From: Melampsora larici-populina 98AG31
Taxonomy: Eukaryota > Basidiomycota > Pucciniomycetes > Pucciniales > Melampsoraceae
NCBI RefSeq assembly: GCF_000204055.1
Contig: NW_006768844.1
Coordinates: forward strand, 281,041-345,040
DNA: 64,000 nt
Direction of reading: 5' to 3'
The position numbers and the translations under genes are program-made. The notes under the pieces were generated by a model. It saw only the letters and a list, made by a program, of their open reading frames with translations. It was not told the origin of the DNA and ran no database searches. How positions within the stretch are numbered: position 1 is the first letter of the stretch; the number at the start of each line of letters is the position of its first letter. Shown piece after piece: positions 32,077 through 42,941 of this stretch.

Positions 32077-33045
32077 TCACTCTTCTCTATTTACTGGTCT
32101 ACGTTCATCTAGCGCCTTCAAGAATCTTCTTGTCTCTGTGATCTCTTCTTCTGTGTAAGATTTAAGGTATCTCAAGTACGTTAAGGACTTCCATCTTCCT
32201 TGATTTGCTATCCTCTTCATTGGCGTTCCTAGGTTATACCGTACCGACGCTCCCCCTACCCTAAAGGAATGACCGGACCAAGTTCCTAAACTCGCTTTCC
32301 CCCACACTTCTTCTAAAAGTCTTACAAACCTTGGTTTCAACAATGTTTTTCTGTTTGATCCATTTGTCCATGAGAACAGTAAGTCATCTCTGTCCACCCC
32401 TTGGTCTGCCTTGAGTACTCGTTCTAACGCCGCTACAGGATCTAACACATTGAATTGTTGTTGTAGGTGAATAACTTGAATTTCTCCGCCTCTCGCCGTC
32501 TTCGCCCTCCTCAAATGTAATCTTGCAAACCTTGTTCCTTCCCTCTCGCCAAATTCAACGTGCCTCCTCAACAGCGCACCGTCTGCAACTTTCACCCTGA
32601 GGAGTTCTCCCAGGCGTGCCATACCCCAGAACGCTATCACTGACACCGAGGCTGCTAACTCTAATTCTGGTGTCTTACCTTGTGCGTGTTTGAAGAACTC
32701 GAAGAGCTGGCTGATCATGATTGGCTTTTTATTCGTTAGTAAAGCTTTTTCCTCTTTGTTCCGTTTTGTTGCCGTTAACATTAACGACACCACTTCTTTA
32801 TCCGCTGTTGGTCTCGAAGTGTGCTTGACCATGTGCCACGCACAGATCCCATCTAAATACTTTTTGATCGTCGTCAATGTCACCACCCTCTTTGGACCGT
32901 TTTCCACTTCCACCTTTGATTCTCCCGCCCAAACTATGAATGCGTAGACATCTTCATCTTCTATTATAGCATCTTCATCAAAACCTCTGGCCGTCTTCTC
33001 CTTAAACTCGATAAACTTCGCCATCCCACTGGAATACCCCTTCAA
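32077..33045 (-). CDS. N2 tyrosine recombinase
   Basis: About 322 aa from the first residue after the upstream break. KGYSSGMAKFIEFKEK matches N3 GYSSGLSKYIAYIE; then KKYLDGICAWHMVKHT, AFWGMARLGELLRV (first catalytic Arg), WSGHSFRVGGAS (His/Arg box), and NQGRWKSLTYLRYLKSYT with candidate nucleophilic Tyr. No ATG is available in frame at this position; upstream coding similarity (about 33130-33046) is frame-shifted or contains an intron, so the N-terminus is uncertain or broken. Confidence 0.8.
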   Translation of the reverse strand: MKGYSSGMAKFIEFKEKTARGFDEDAIIEDEDVYAFIVWAGESKVEVENGPKRVVTLTTIKKYLDGICAWHMVKHTSRPTADKEVVSLMLTATKRNKEEKALLTNKKPIMISQLFEFFKHAQGKTPELELAASVSVIAFWGMARLGELLRVKVADGALLRRHVEFGEREGTRFARLHLRRAKTARGGEIQVIHLQQQFNVLDPVAALERVLKADQGVDRDDLLFSWTNGSNRKTLLKPRFVRLLEEVWGKASLGTWSGHSFRVGGASVRYNLGTPMKRIANQGRWKSLTYLRYLKSYTEEEITETRRFLKALDERRPVNREE

Positions 33046-33208
33046 CGTCCCTTCTGCCCAGCCGCTCAGCGCTGCATGTTGACCTGCAATTGAGTTCGTT
33101 GTATTCTTCGCATTTTTGAAATGACATGGTAAGTTCCTTCCTTGTTGATTTCAAGGCCGGCTTTCCATCCCTAACGCTTGCTTTGATGAATTTCTGGTGG
33201 GGTGGCTC

Positions 33209-35002
33209 TCATTCTTGGCTTATCAAATCTCGTAGGTCTCTTGGAACTCGTACGTGTACCATGTCTCTCACGTGTTTCGAGCAATCTAGGCCTCTTGAAA
33301 GCCGGTCGGCCGCATTGTTGCTTGACACTACCCTTCTCTGTGTAACACAACAGTTCAACCTCAACAACTCGTCTTGGATCATTATCCATTCCCTATTGAC
33401 CCACTGATTTTTTGATTTCCCGTTACGAATGGCACCTTCCGTTACAACGTTGTCTGTTAAGACTAAGAAATCCCGTCCGTTGGTTTCCATCAGGTCAACT
33501 ACCATCATCAGCCCTAGTCTAACTGCGGCTGTTTCGGCCCAGGCTATTTCTCTTCTGGAGCCGTCTTCTAATCTCTCGTTCCAGCCTGACCTCAACCTGA
33601 ATCTTGCCCACTTCTTTCCAACAATCACCCCTATCCCATACGACGTCGAGGCATCTCCTACCCAACTGATGTTCACTACTCCTTTCCTTGGTATCAGTCG
33701 CCGCGGTTCTGCCAAAGTAAGAGTTCTAGTCCATCTCTCTAGGTCTTCTAGGATCTCCTCTGGTATGTTGCGTTTTGCTAACCTATTCTTCCACTCTGCC
33801 ATCCAGTGGTATAGTGCCATGCAATGGCATCTGAGTTGTGGGTAGATTGAAGTTAAGTGGTATATCCTACCCACCATCTTTTCTGCCGCTCTATAGTTCA
33901 CACTGCCTTCTGACCGGAATTCCCGTATTTGGCTGAGCTGTTTTACGATCTTGTCTTGAGGTAAGCGTACTGTCTTTTCCATTCCATTCCAAATCATACC
34001 CAAATATTTTTGTTCATAGTCAAATTCCTTCCACTTCTTCGTGTTGGATACCACTCCCATTTCTTCGCTGAGCTTCACCACATCGGTCATCTTGGTGTTG
34101 TTTGATCCATCTGCTCTTTTCACAAACAGGGTGTCGTCTACCCACCTGAACGCCCTTAGGAATCCGAACCTCGACTGCATCACTTGTTTCCACACGTCTG
34201 CCACTTGCCCAAAGGTTCCACAGCCCGCAACTCCCCCGAACGTTATCCTTGTGTCAAGGAGGATTCCGCCCTCAAAGTCCAAGAGCATCAAGAAAGGCCA
34301 CTGGCTCATCAATGTTGGAATTTGTCTATACGTGTGAGCCCAGTCATATATTCCTAAAAGGACTGGTCCGTCTACCTCCAATAGAAACACCGCCACTCTG
34401 TCTAAATTGTCCCAGGAAGTTGTGAATTCCTCCTTGTCCACTTTAGCGTTTACTGATTTTATCTTTGAATCATTCTTAGGAAACGACAGGTCGTTGATTG
34501 GCCGCAGAGTTCCATCCCCGTTTATCACTGCACCTAGCGGGCTTGTCCTAAAAAATTCCAGTCTATTGTACACCTCCTCTTTAGGAAACGGTCTGTACAT
34601 TCACCCTGCCTCCAGCTCTTTTTTGAAGTTCTCTTCGATTTCCTTCCTTGCTTCCAAGGCTGAAGAGTGGTTCGGCGGGCAGTAGTATTGTAGGTTTCCT
34701 ATTCGCTCTTCAGGTATACCCTGGTGGAAACCTTCTCTCAGCCTCCTAAGTATGTCTCGATTTTCCTCTAAAATTCCAGCGCCTCTAAGCTCTCTTTTCC
34801 ACACTTCCAGGTTCATCCCACAACCGCTTTTGGAAGGCCACCTCCTTTGAGGTGAATTTGATTTCCTTGTGCTATGCTGCTGGGCGGATATTTGTAGGCT
34901 CAGTGGGCTTATGTTGTTCCTTACTTCCAACCTAGGCATCTCAGCAAGGCTGTGGGCAATTTCAGAAAAACGGACTCTCATCAGGCACTCAAACTCTCTC
35001 AC
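33209..35002 (-). pseudogene. N2 reverse transcriptase-RNase H with one in-frame TGA
   Basis: Frame from 35002 (MREFECLMRVRFSEIAHSL). A TGA at 34601-34603 sits where N3 and N1 have Arg (N3 KGRIFGPW, N1 AGRIAGPF), so a CGA-to-TGA change is likely. The rest is intact: NGDGTLRPINDLSFPK, YDWAHTYRQIP, FGGVAGCGTF, AFRWVDDTLFV, WVGDASTSYGIGVI, EIAWAETAAVRLGL, LVLTDN, NAADRLSRG. Closest to N3. Confidence 0.87.
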
Positions 35003-35677
35003 GGCTTGGAAGAAAAAACAGCAAGGGGCTATTTCTTTTGGGGGTTGGTGACAGACTCATCGACACGTAGCATTCATTTCATGTCCTCGTTGGTAAAAAC
35101 TCCCTAGCTTCTTTTACCGTAGTGGTTGCTACGCTTGGTCTCATAACCATGATTGTTTCCTCTATTAGGACTAGCTTGGCGCTCTTTCCAATCATCACGT
35201 CTATCATTCAACCGTTCTGGGCTTCGTCTACCCCTTCGATTGTTCCTATCGTAGTCGCGTTTTGACCTGTTCCGCCGTTCTGCTGCCTTTTTCTCGCGGT
35301 ACTCATCGTCCGGCAGCCACCCTTCTGTTGTCTTCTTGGCGTTCTCGTAAGCTGAAGATCTCGAGTAAGATGAGGAGGCCACTTTTTCGTAGGAGGTGCT
35401 ACCCCTCTTCAATGCTTGGTCCGTTCTCGGCAGTCCCGTTTCGGGGTTGTAGTCAGCTTTTGGTCCGCCTGGTGCATACGGATTGGTCCGGTATGCTCGC
35501 TCGTTGTTGTTCTCACAGGTTTGCTTCACCTCCTCCAAGATTACCAACTGAACTTTCGTAATGTTGTAGATCTTCTTATCTACCGTCATCCTCATCAAAC
35601 CCTGCCTAACTCGTACACAATACCTCAACGCCACCATCCAGCCGACTTTCTCCCTCAGCTCCATGACTACCACCTTA

Positions 35678-36720
35678 CAGTAGTTAACGTCTACTTTGTA
35701 CTACTTTCCAACCAGCCAAATGAAATCTTGTTTTTGAGATCAAAAATGACTACCTCAATGACTACCTTTTAAGTTGATAACTAGACAAGTACATTAAGGA
35801 GAGTAAGTGTAATCTATCTATATCTCCTTGGGACCATCTGAGGCATTGATAATTTTTTTTTTCACTAGATGGTCAACATTTGGGCCCAAGCATAAGCTAG
35901 GCACTTAAGCCCCTTGGGTTAGGTACATAAGGTCCTAAGCCAAGTACTTAAGTTCTTGAGCCAAGTACTTACGGTCTTAAGCCAAGTACTTACAATCTTA
36001 AGTCAAGTACTTAAGGTCTTAAGTCAAGTACTTAAGGTCTCAAGCTAGGTACTTATAGTCTTAAGTGTCCGTGACAATGCGGACTTACACAGACCGGGGC
36101 CAGCTATGTGTCAGTGGTCCTGTGGTAGACCCAACGGGCTTACCAGCAGGGTAGATTGTAGGGAGAAGTGTTTGACCCAGGTGTGATGCAAGCTTTGCAT
36201 ATGTATCACAAGTTGCCTTGAGAAGCTTTTTGATACTCTGATGGTAGTGTATAACATCCTTTCTTTGTTAATCTTCATTAACCCAACCATGTTCTCAAAC
36301 CATATTGGTTTGCCCTCACTTTTAATCTCTCAACCTCCAATGATGTATATTTGGGCTATTGTTCACTTTCAAGAATTCCTACACAATCATGAACCTCATT
36401 TTGAAAGTTCACACTCATTCACAAGGTCATTCTAACAAAAGCCAAGACAAAAACAAGTAGAGAAAAAAAATAAAGTAAACAAAAGGATCAAGAAGAATTT
36501 TTAAGGAAATGACAAGAAAAAGAGCAGGAAACAATGTAACAAAGTCACATCACGTATAGCGGGTATAGAAAGTTTCCAACCACTACTTGACCCTTGTACA
36601 TGGGTTTTTTTGAATCCATGCCAAAAAAAATAAAAATCAGAAATGCCTGACAATTGGGCCCGGGGCCAGCCCCGGGGCCGCCCGTAGTCAGGTGTAGCAC
36701 AGAGTAGACTTTAACTACTG
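35678..36720. mobile_element. 1,043-bp Tc1/mariner-type non-autonomous element, TA duplication
   Basis: Ends are inverted repeats of about 28 bp (CAGTAGTTAACGTCTACTTT at left; CAGTAGTTAAAGTCTACTCT read inward from the right), flanked by TA at 35676-35677 and 36721-36722. It interrupts the N2 gag frame, which is restored by excision with one TA. No transposase is encoded; the short frames inside are not protein-like. Confidence 0.8.
35893..36067. repeat. About 22-bp tandem repeat array inside the Tc1-type element
   Basis: Roughly eight imperfect copies of a unit like AAGTCAAGTACTTAAGGTCTT. No unique spacers, so not a CRISPR array. Confidence 0.75.
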
Positions 36721-37787
36721 TATGACCTTTGAACCGCTCTGCTTGAGTCTCCCACCCCTCTTGCCTGACGTACTTGATGAAGAGTGTCATCGCATCTAAC
36801 CACTGCTCATACTGCATCGTCAACTCTTCCATTGGCGGTTCGTTTCCGTAAACCTTCACCGTTGCACCATTCTCCATAATTTTCTCAGCCAAGGGGGCTT
36901 TCCTCGTTTGCCAGGCGTTTCCATCTTCGACCAAAAAGGCTTGGTCAAATACCGACAACGGGATATACGCTTTGAATGTCTGCAAATAGACTAAGAGGAC
37001 TGGTGAGAGGTGTGGTAGGGATTTTTCCATCTCCTTCGAATCATCTAGGACTATGATCCTTCCGTTCTCGACAACATCCCCGTTCGCTAGAACCATCCTT
37101 CCTTTGCCTGATAGTAGCAAGGCCTCCACCAGTTCTGCTTCTGATTTGTTTGACTGACCCTTCTGGTCTCTCTTCTTTCTGTCATCAGCTCCTTCACCTA
37201 TTGGGGATGGTGGTCTAAGGCGCTTCCCCGCTTGATAGCGACCCGTGTCTTCTGGCTCGGCTGACAACTCCGTCAAGTTCTCCTGAATGAGATTGTATGG
37301 ACTCGGACTCCTTCGTCGCATCCCCGTATTCTCACGTTGGTGTTGCTGGCGACGTTTGGGTGGTTGGCTGGTGAGTTGTCTTGAGGCTGACCGTTGTGTT
37401 TTCTCCACCAAGCTGTCCATGAAGCATGCTAAGAGCGCTGCTGCTTTGTTCGCGTTGTCAGGGTCTCCTGAGGTATACAACTCGTCTATTTGGGCCTGAG
37501 TCATTAACAAATGATCTCCTTCGGCTGCAACACCCATCACACACGCGTCAGTGTTCTATTCATCTTGTTCGTACAGGGATCGTTAGGCCGTCTGCTCCTG
37601 ACGCTGCCCCCCCTTCTAGCGCCCTATTCTTCCAGCTGGGTAAGCTCGAGTTCTAGGAAGACCACCTCAGGGTTCATCCCTCCAACCATGTTGGGCTAAG
37701 CTACGGTAGCTTCATCTTCTTGGCACAAACAATCGCTCTGTTTTCCCGGTTCTAAACGGTGCTGCCTAGGGCGGGGGGGTGGCCACT

Positions 37788-38237
37788 TCAAAAAAGGTGA
37801 GTCAATGGAAGTGACTTCTTACCTAAGCTTGCGCTGCCTCCCTCCGATAGCTCATCCTCCTCTGATTCATCACCTCCTGGGCCTTTCCCTTTATCCGCAC
37901 CTGGTCTCCATGATTTGTCATCCGACTCCGTCCTATCCCCTTGCTCTTCTGGTCTTCCTTGTTGATTACCGCCGCCCGTCTGGTGATTGATAGGACCCGT
38001 TTGTTGGTCTCCAGAACCAGTTTGCTGATCACCTGCTCCTTCACCACCTTCCTCATTCAATTGCACTCCTCCTCCGCTTTCATCTCTTTCTGCTATCCTG
38101 TCCTCCGCTGCTCCAGATTTCTTTCTCCTTTTCTGTTCCTCTAACCCCGGACCTGGTTGTACGCCTAGTGATGCCAAAGAACCTCTTGTCTGTCTCAGAT
38201 TTGCGTTTACTGCGGATATCCTGTCTGCCATTGACAT
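37788..38237 (-). CDS. N2 5' gag exon
   Basis: MSMADRISAVNANLRQTRGSL, then Glu/Gly/Gln-rich with short QQTG-type repeats (GDQQTGSGDQQTGPINHQTG). The coding part probably ends at S-L-G followed by a GTAAGA donor (about 37826), with the acceptor near 37530, joining the gag at AEGDHLL. Equivalent to N3 29378-30001. The intervening 37541-37787 is non-coding. Confidence 0.6.
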   Translation of the reverse strand: MSMADRISAVNANLRQTRGSLASLGVQPGPGLEEQKRRKKSGAAEDRIAERDESGGGVQLNEEGGEGAGDQQTGSGDQQTGPINHQTGGGNQQGRPEEQGDRTESDDKSWRPGADKGKGPGGDESEEDELSEGGSASLGKKSLPLTHLF

Positions 38238-38484
38238 CTTGATTTGGTCTGAGAAAAGAAACTCAATTAATTCACAAAAACTGAGAGAGAGAGATGAGCG
38301 TTGAGTAACTGTTTGATTGAGCTGAGTTGAGGAATAAGGTGAATAGGCGTATGTTCTGTGCAGGGCGTGAGATAACTTCTTGCCTGGGCAAAATTTTTCA
38401 CATGCCTTTGCGTGTGGTCACCTTGTGCCCCGGTACCGCTAGAACCGCCTACGCTTCATCCCGTGGGCTTAAGAACCAATGGGG
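38238..38484. other. 5' leader region of N2, no gene seen
   Basis: Between the first N2 start codon and the resumption of N1 gag. It contains a GA-rich tract (GAGAGAGAGATGAG). It would be the place of the A1 repeat and promoter, but no second copy was found. Confidence 0.4.
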
Positions 38485-39552
38485 CTTATGGTTCTAACAA
38501 AGAAAAAGAGGAAAGCGAAGAAATCAGATGATTCTTCATCCGACTCCACCCCCTCCAAGTCACCTACCACGGATGACTCCTCTGCAATCAGCGCAGCAGA
38601 ACTCGAGTGCGGAGCTGTTGACTTTACCTCTGCCGACTTACCGGATTTGCCCCCTAGTTGGGACAAAGGCTTCAAAAAGCTCTTGTTAAATCGTCCATTG
38701 AAGAATGGCACGATCAGGACGAGGAGGAAAGGAAGAAGTCCAAATTAGCTTCGTCAAAATCCTCTGAAAAAGCCAAAGAACGACAAATATCCTACGGCGA
38801 GTTTATCGAGATGTGCAATCCTGAGGAACGTTATGCAAGGGAAATCCACGGTCACACGCACTGCGCGGACTACGTCGAGAAACACAAATCAATCGTATCT
38901 AATTTGAAAAAGAAACATAATAGTTGGATGGTCGCTCTCAGATACCATCTGGCTATTCGAACCGTGATCTTTAGACGTCGTAAGCTTGTTAAAGAGAAAG
39001 TCAATGGCAAATCGGTCTTGAAAGACAAGTTAAAAGTCCCTAATGGCCTACAACCCTTGGTGGAGGAGACAGCTAGGCAAGATGCGGAGAGGGAAAATGA
39101 CCTTGGTTATACAGATAACCCATACACGCCCGGTAAAGCCAAGTTTGGTTTCAACTTTGCAACCGGTTGCGAACCTGTTATTGATCCGTCCACTTCAGTC
39201 CAAGCAAAGCCAGACAAATCTCAATCTACCGGTGCCGGTTCTTTGACCCAACGCGGTAAGCGAGGGGGAGGCAACAGGAAATCGTTTGGGAAGAAGGGCT
39301 CCTACTCCCAAAACAAAGGGTTTAGGTCACAGGGCCAACATGCAGATGGTAAGCAGCTGGTTTTTGTGGAGTTGGGGTCGTTTTGATAATACTCAACTTC
39401 CTGTCCCCCCTTCGTTGCCCGGTAAAGATCCTCAAATAGCTGAAGGCTCGGGAACGTCGGGATCCTTCGTGAAGAAAAATAACTTCTACAAGAAGAACGC
39501 AGGCGGCAACACTGCGCAAAAACCACAGGCGGTGGAGACTAACGACAAGTGA
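38485..39552 (+). pseudogene. N1 gag, C-terminal part, with frameshift and a probable intron
   Basis: Basic and Ser/Asp-rich start (KKKRKAKKSDDSSSDSTPS), then LPPSWDKGF; a one-base shift in the A-run near 38675-38690 moves the frame to KALVKSSIEEWHDQDEEERK. The conserved block SWMVALRYHLAIRTVIFRR and YTDNPYTPGKAKFGF match N3/N2 gag. A GTAAGC...ATAG intron (39349-39439) joins in frame to EGSGTSGSFVKKNNFYKK, ending at TGA 39552. Arg/Lys/Gly-rich tail. Confidence 0.7.
39349..39439 (+). other. Probable intron in N1 gag
   Basis: 91 nt, GTAAGC...CAAATAG; splicing gives an Ala codon across the junction and keeps the protein open, whereas reading through gives a stop at 39384-39386. Confidence 0.6.
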
Positions 39553-39805
39553 GCCTCATCTGTCCGCCTACTGAGTCAGTCCTATTTGACTAAAAGTGAA
39601 ATTTGCGCCAATCCCCCTCAAATCCTATTCTTCGCTTTGGACTCATCCCCGCATATTTTCCTTCTGGAATCTGTGGTACACATTTAGAGCATAATTGTTT
39701 TTATCAGTTGTTGCGTAGTGATATGTTCTAAACAAATTTGAAATGAAACTTCCTGGGCTGTCACTAGATACCTGTTAGTAAGGCCGTTGCTATTTGCAGC
39801 CCACA

Positions 39806-40952
39806 AGAAAACCATGTAGGCGCTGGCCAAATTACGCCTACATGAGTGTTTCCCACAAAGAAGCGCCTATATTTATTATGTAGGCGCTGGAAACCATCCA
39901 AAATGACGCCTACATGTTAAAAAACCCATGTACGCGTCATTTGGTTACACCTACATTCAAAAAATGAAATGTAGGCGCTATTTGCAAGCGCCTACATGCA
40001 GTCCTGCATATGTAGGCGCTACAAATCCATGCCTACATTTTTAAAAATGAGCGCATACATTCAATTTTCAGCTCAAATAAGCGCCTACATGCAGTCCTGC
40101 ATATGTAGGCGCTACAAATCCAGCAACTACAACTCCAGACTGGTCTGAAGGGTAATGAANNNNNNNNNNNNNNNNNNNNNNNNNNNNNNNNNNNNNNNNN
40201 NNNNNNNNNNNNNNNNNNNNNNNNNNNNNNNNNNNNNNNNNNNNNNNNNNNNNNNNNNNNNNNNNNNNNNNNNNNNNNNNNNNNNNNNNNNNNNNNNNNN
40301 NNNNNNNNNNNNNNNNNNNNNNNNNNNNNNNNNNNNNNNNNNNNNNNNNNNNNNNNNNNNNNNNNNNNNNNNNNNNNNNNNNNNNNNNNNNNNNNNNNNN
40401 NNNNNNNNNNNNNNNNNNNNNNNNNNNNNNNNNNNNNNNNNNNNNNNNNNNNNNNNNNNNNNNNNNNNNNNNNNNNNNNNNNNNNNNNNNNNNNNNNNNN
40501 NNNNNNNNNNNNNNNNNNNNNNNNNNNNNNNNNNNNNNNNNNNNNNNTACACTCATTTCAACTCTCGCACTACTTTTGCCGTATTCCAATACTCTCATTT
40601 TAACTTGAAACTTATTCGTCATTAGCCGTCAGACCAGTCTGGAGTTGTAGGTGTTGGATTTGGAGCGCCTACATATGCAAGACTGCATGTAGGCGCTTAT
40701 TTGATATGAAAATTGAATGTAGGCGCTCAAAAATAGCGCCCACATTTCAAATTAGATATGTAGGTGCTTGACAATTACGCCTACATTCTGAGATTTTGAA
40801 TGTAGGCGTAACCAAATGATGCCTACATGGGTTGTTTATCATGTAGGCGTCATTTCAAATGGTTCTCAGTGCCTACATCATAAATGTAGGCGCTTTTTCG
40901 TGGGAAACACTCATGTAGGCGCTGTTTTGGCAGCGCCTACATGGTTTTCTTG
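39806..40952. repeat. Clustered ATGTAGGCGC repeats in the arms of the hAT-type element
   Basis: At least ten copies or near copies on each side of the gap, in both orientations; a GCGCCTACATGCAG...ATGTAGGCGC hairpin occurs twice on the left (about 39988-40021 and 40081-40112). Possible subterminal transposase-binding sites. Confidence 0.8.
40160..40547. other. Assembly gap (run of N)
   Basis: 388 undetermined bases, bounded by the two arms of a foldback repeat, which probably defeated assembly. Confidence 0.99.
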
Positions 40953-40955
40953 TGG

Positions 40956-42248
40956 CACTACACCAAAGTACATCTTTTCTGTACGGTTTAGAAAAGTGTA
41001 CATGTCATAGAAAACTACATCATTTTTATATGCTGCTTTGAAAGTATTGGAAATCAATCATGACCAATCTTTCTCCAGAGTACATGCATCAACAACACTA
41101 TATGAGCTGTGCAACGTCTGGTGCAACAATGTGCGTAGTTCAAACTGGGAAAATTAATTGGTGATATATTCATGCCTGCGTGATTCATTTTATGTGAATA
41201 CTTGTATGTACATGTAGTTATGAAAGACTATTGAATAAGATCAATCTTGAAAACTTTAGATGAGAGCGCATAATTGTGACTTCAATGATCTACATCGCCT
41301 CAATGAATAAAAAGTGATAAAAGGGAATAAGTGACGAGTTGAATGAGTCCTTCTGGATGTTCTACGTTGTCATGCAGCATAATTCTGGTAAGAGACATCT
41401 TTAGTTGATTGCTGAGCTGTTTATCATTGATTCAACTAATCACATTATTTTGCTGACAAACTATTCACAGTCACATGTATCATCTGACTACAGGGTCTAT
41501 TTATGCACTACGTATTGGCCTTACATCAGAAAAAGCTGGTTCAGTGCTACTGTATTAGCTACACAAGATAGATTGTGTTATCTTTTATTTTACGTTTATC
41601 CACCAGACTATCTGAACACTCTATGTTGTCAACACCACGGTTTGTATTCTGATTGCATTTTGTACCACTCATATTATGGTCCAATGGCTTGTACGCGACT
41701 TTTATGCAAGCTTTTTACGTTCATCTTATCATTCTCAGTTCCAAAAATTTCGAAGAATGATAGCAATGATTGATATCTTGTCAGTGATGAAATTGTTTCT
41801 TTTTCATGTTACACTAGTCTAGTCTTGAAGATGTGTAGATGGGAAGAATTCCAAAATTAGTTGTACAGCCTATGAAATTGACCGTTAGGCTTCTTATACC
41901 TCAGGTAACACTACCAGCGAAGTTGTCTCATTATAGATCGAGCAAAAATGTTTTCAACATTGATCTTATTCAATAGTCTTTCATCACTACATGTATATAC
42001 AAGTATTCACGTGAAAGGAATCACGCAGGCATGAATATATCACCAATTAATTTTCCCAGTTTGAACTACACACACTGTTGCACCAGACGTTGCACAGCTC
42101 ATATAGTGTTGTTGATGCATGTACTCTGGAGAAAGATTGGTCATGATTGATTTCCAATACTTTCAAAGCAGCATATAAAAATAATGTAGTTTTCTATGAC
42201 ATGTACACTTTTCTAAACCGTACAGAAAAGATGTACTTTGGTGTAGTG
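40956..42248. mobile_element. 1,293-bp CACTA-type MITE with about 300-bp inverted arms
   Basis: Begins CACTACACCAAAGTACATCT and ends with its reverse complement. The arms remain similar for about 300 bp (shared words include GTACATGCATCAACAACACT). Flanked by TGG at 40953-40955 and 42249-42251. Removing it with one TGG restores the right terminal repeat of the surrounding hAT-type element. A 122-codon frame at 41405-41773 has no protein-like character. Confidence 0.88.
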
Positions 42249-42735
42249 TGGGCTGCAAATAGCAATGGCCGTTAGTAATTGTGCTCCAATAATTTTGCCC
42301 GTGGAATCTGAGAATGAGGTTCCCCGAGAGGAGTCGCATAAAGAGACACTCGTTCCTCAGGAGTCGGAATCAGGATCCTCCTCATCTATGAGTGATGAAT
42401 CTAGTGATGAATTCTCAAGCGAGGAGAGTGTCACAGATGAACCCCTACCTTTGTGGGAAAGGGAGTTATTTACGATTTCGGTTGAGAACCCCCCTTGGCC
42501 GGCACCAGTACCGAGCCGTATGAATATAGCGGAGTGGGAAGAGTTGATGCGGGAAGCAGGTCTAGAAAAATGCATCCCTTACATTAGCGACAGCTTCAGG
42601 AATGGGTTCTGTCTGGGAATACCCCAACATTCGATCCAAGACCTACCATGGTATACGCCTGCGAATCATACAACCGCGCTGGCAGCCAAAACCCAAATCG
42701 AGAGAACTCTGGCCAAGGAACTCAAGGCTGGTCGT

Positions 42736-42941
42736 CACTGCCAACATAGATGCCTCGGGTTGCGGAATCCGAGGCATCATCGGAGGTAAAACCTCGGACA
42801 AGGTCTGTCCGAGGTTTTTGTCCGAGGTAATCTTCTGCGCTGGGAATTGCCTCGGATCAAAACCTCGGACAGCTTCTGTCGGAGGTTGGTAATCCGATAA
42901 TACCTCGGATTTTTCAATCCGAGGTAAATATGTTGGTGGTG
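42736..42941. mobile_element. 206-bp CACTA-type miniature element
   Basis: Ends CACTGCCAACATA and (inverted) CACCACCAACATA, flanked by CGT at 42733-42735 and 42942-42944. The interior is built of CCTCGGA/TCCGAGG words in both orientations. Excision with one CGT restores the reverse transcriptase frame (AGR-IAGPF). Confidence 0.8.

Larger units (their letters stand above)
35104..37540 (-). pseudogene. N2 gag, split by a Tc1/mariner-type insertion
   Basis: Starts at 37540 region (AEGDHLLMTQAQIDELYTSG); 5' part 37540-36723 contains KGRMVLANGDVVENGRI, LSPVLLVYLQTFKAYIP and QAERFKGH. After removing the element at 35678-36720 with one TA, the frame runs directly into VVVMELREKVGWMVALRYCV and YRTNPYAPGGPKADY (35677-35104), with the same spacing as N3 gag. 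C-terminal tail basic and Arg/Asn-rich. Confidence 0.8.
31650..38491 (-). mobile_element. N2: degenerate Ngaro-like tyrosine-recombinase retrotransposon
   Basis: Minus-strand order: gag exon 1 (38237-37788), gag (37540-35104, interrupted), RT-RNase H (35002-33209), recombinase (33045-32077), the same plan as N3. It lies inside N1 gag. The limits are tentative: CTTATGG occurs at 31643-31649 and 38485-38491 and may mark the junctions, giving 6.8 kb, close to N3's 7.0 kb. I could not find split direct repeats, so the ends may be decayed or of a different type. Confidence 0.65.
39782..42270. mobile_element. hAT-type non-autonomous foldback element with 8-bp target duplication
   Basis: Terminal repeats: GGCC(G/A)TTGCTATTTGCAGC, continuing CCACAAGAAAACCATG, one mismatch over about 35 bp once the nested insertion near the right end is removed. 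Flanked by GTTAGTAA at 39774-39781 and 42271-42278; 8 bp is the hAT signature. Both arms are packed with ATGTAGGCGC / GCGCCTACAT words in both orientations. The centre is an assembly gap. No transposase seen. Confidence 0.82.

Noticed and set aside
35893..36067. CRISPR-like short regular repeats
   Set aside because: Copies abut without unique spacers and lie in a eukaryotic Tc1-type element; simple tandem array.
40068..40625. Open frames spanning the N run on both strands
   Set aside because: They exist only because N codons are not read as stops; flanking residues are transposon repeat sequence.
41405..41773. 122-codon plus-strand frame inside the CACTA MITE
   Set aside because: Composition is not protein-like, no family motif, and it lies in a non-autonomous element with long inverted arms.
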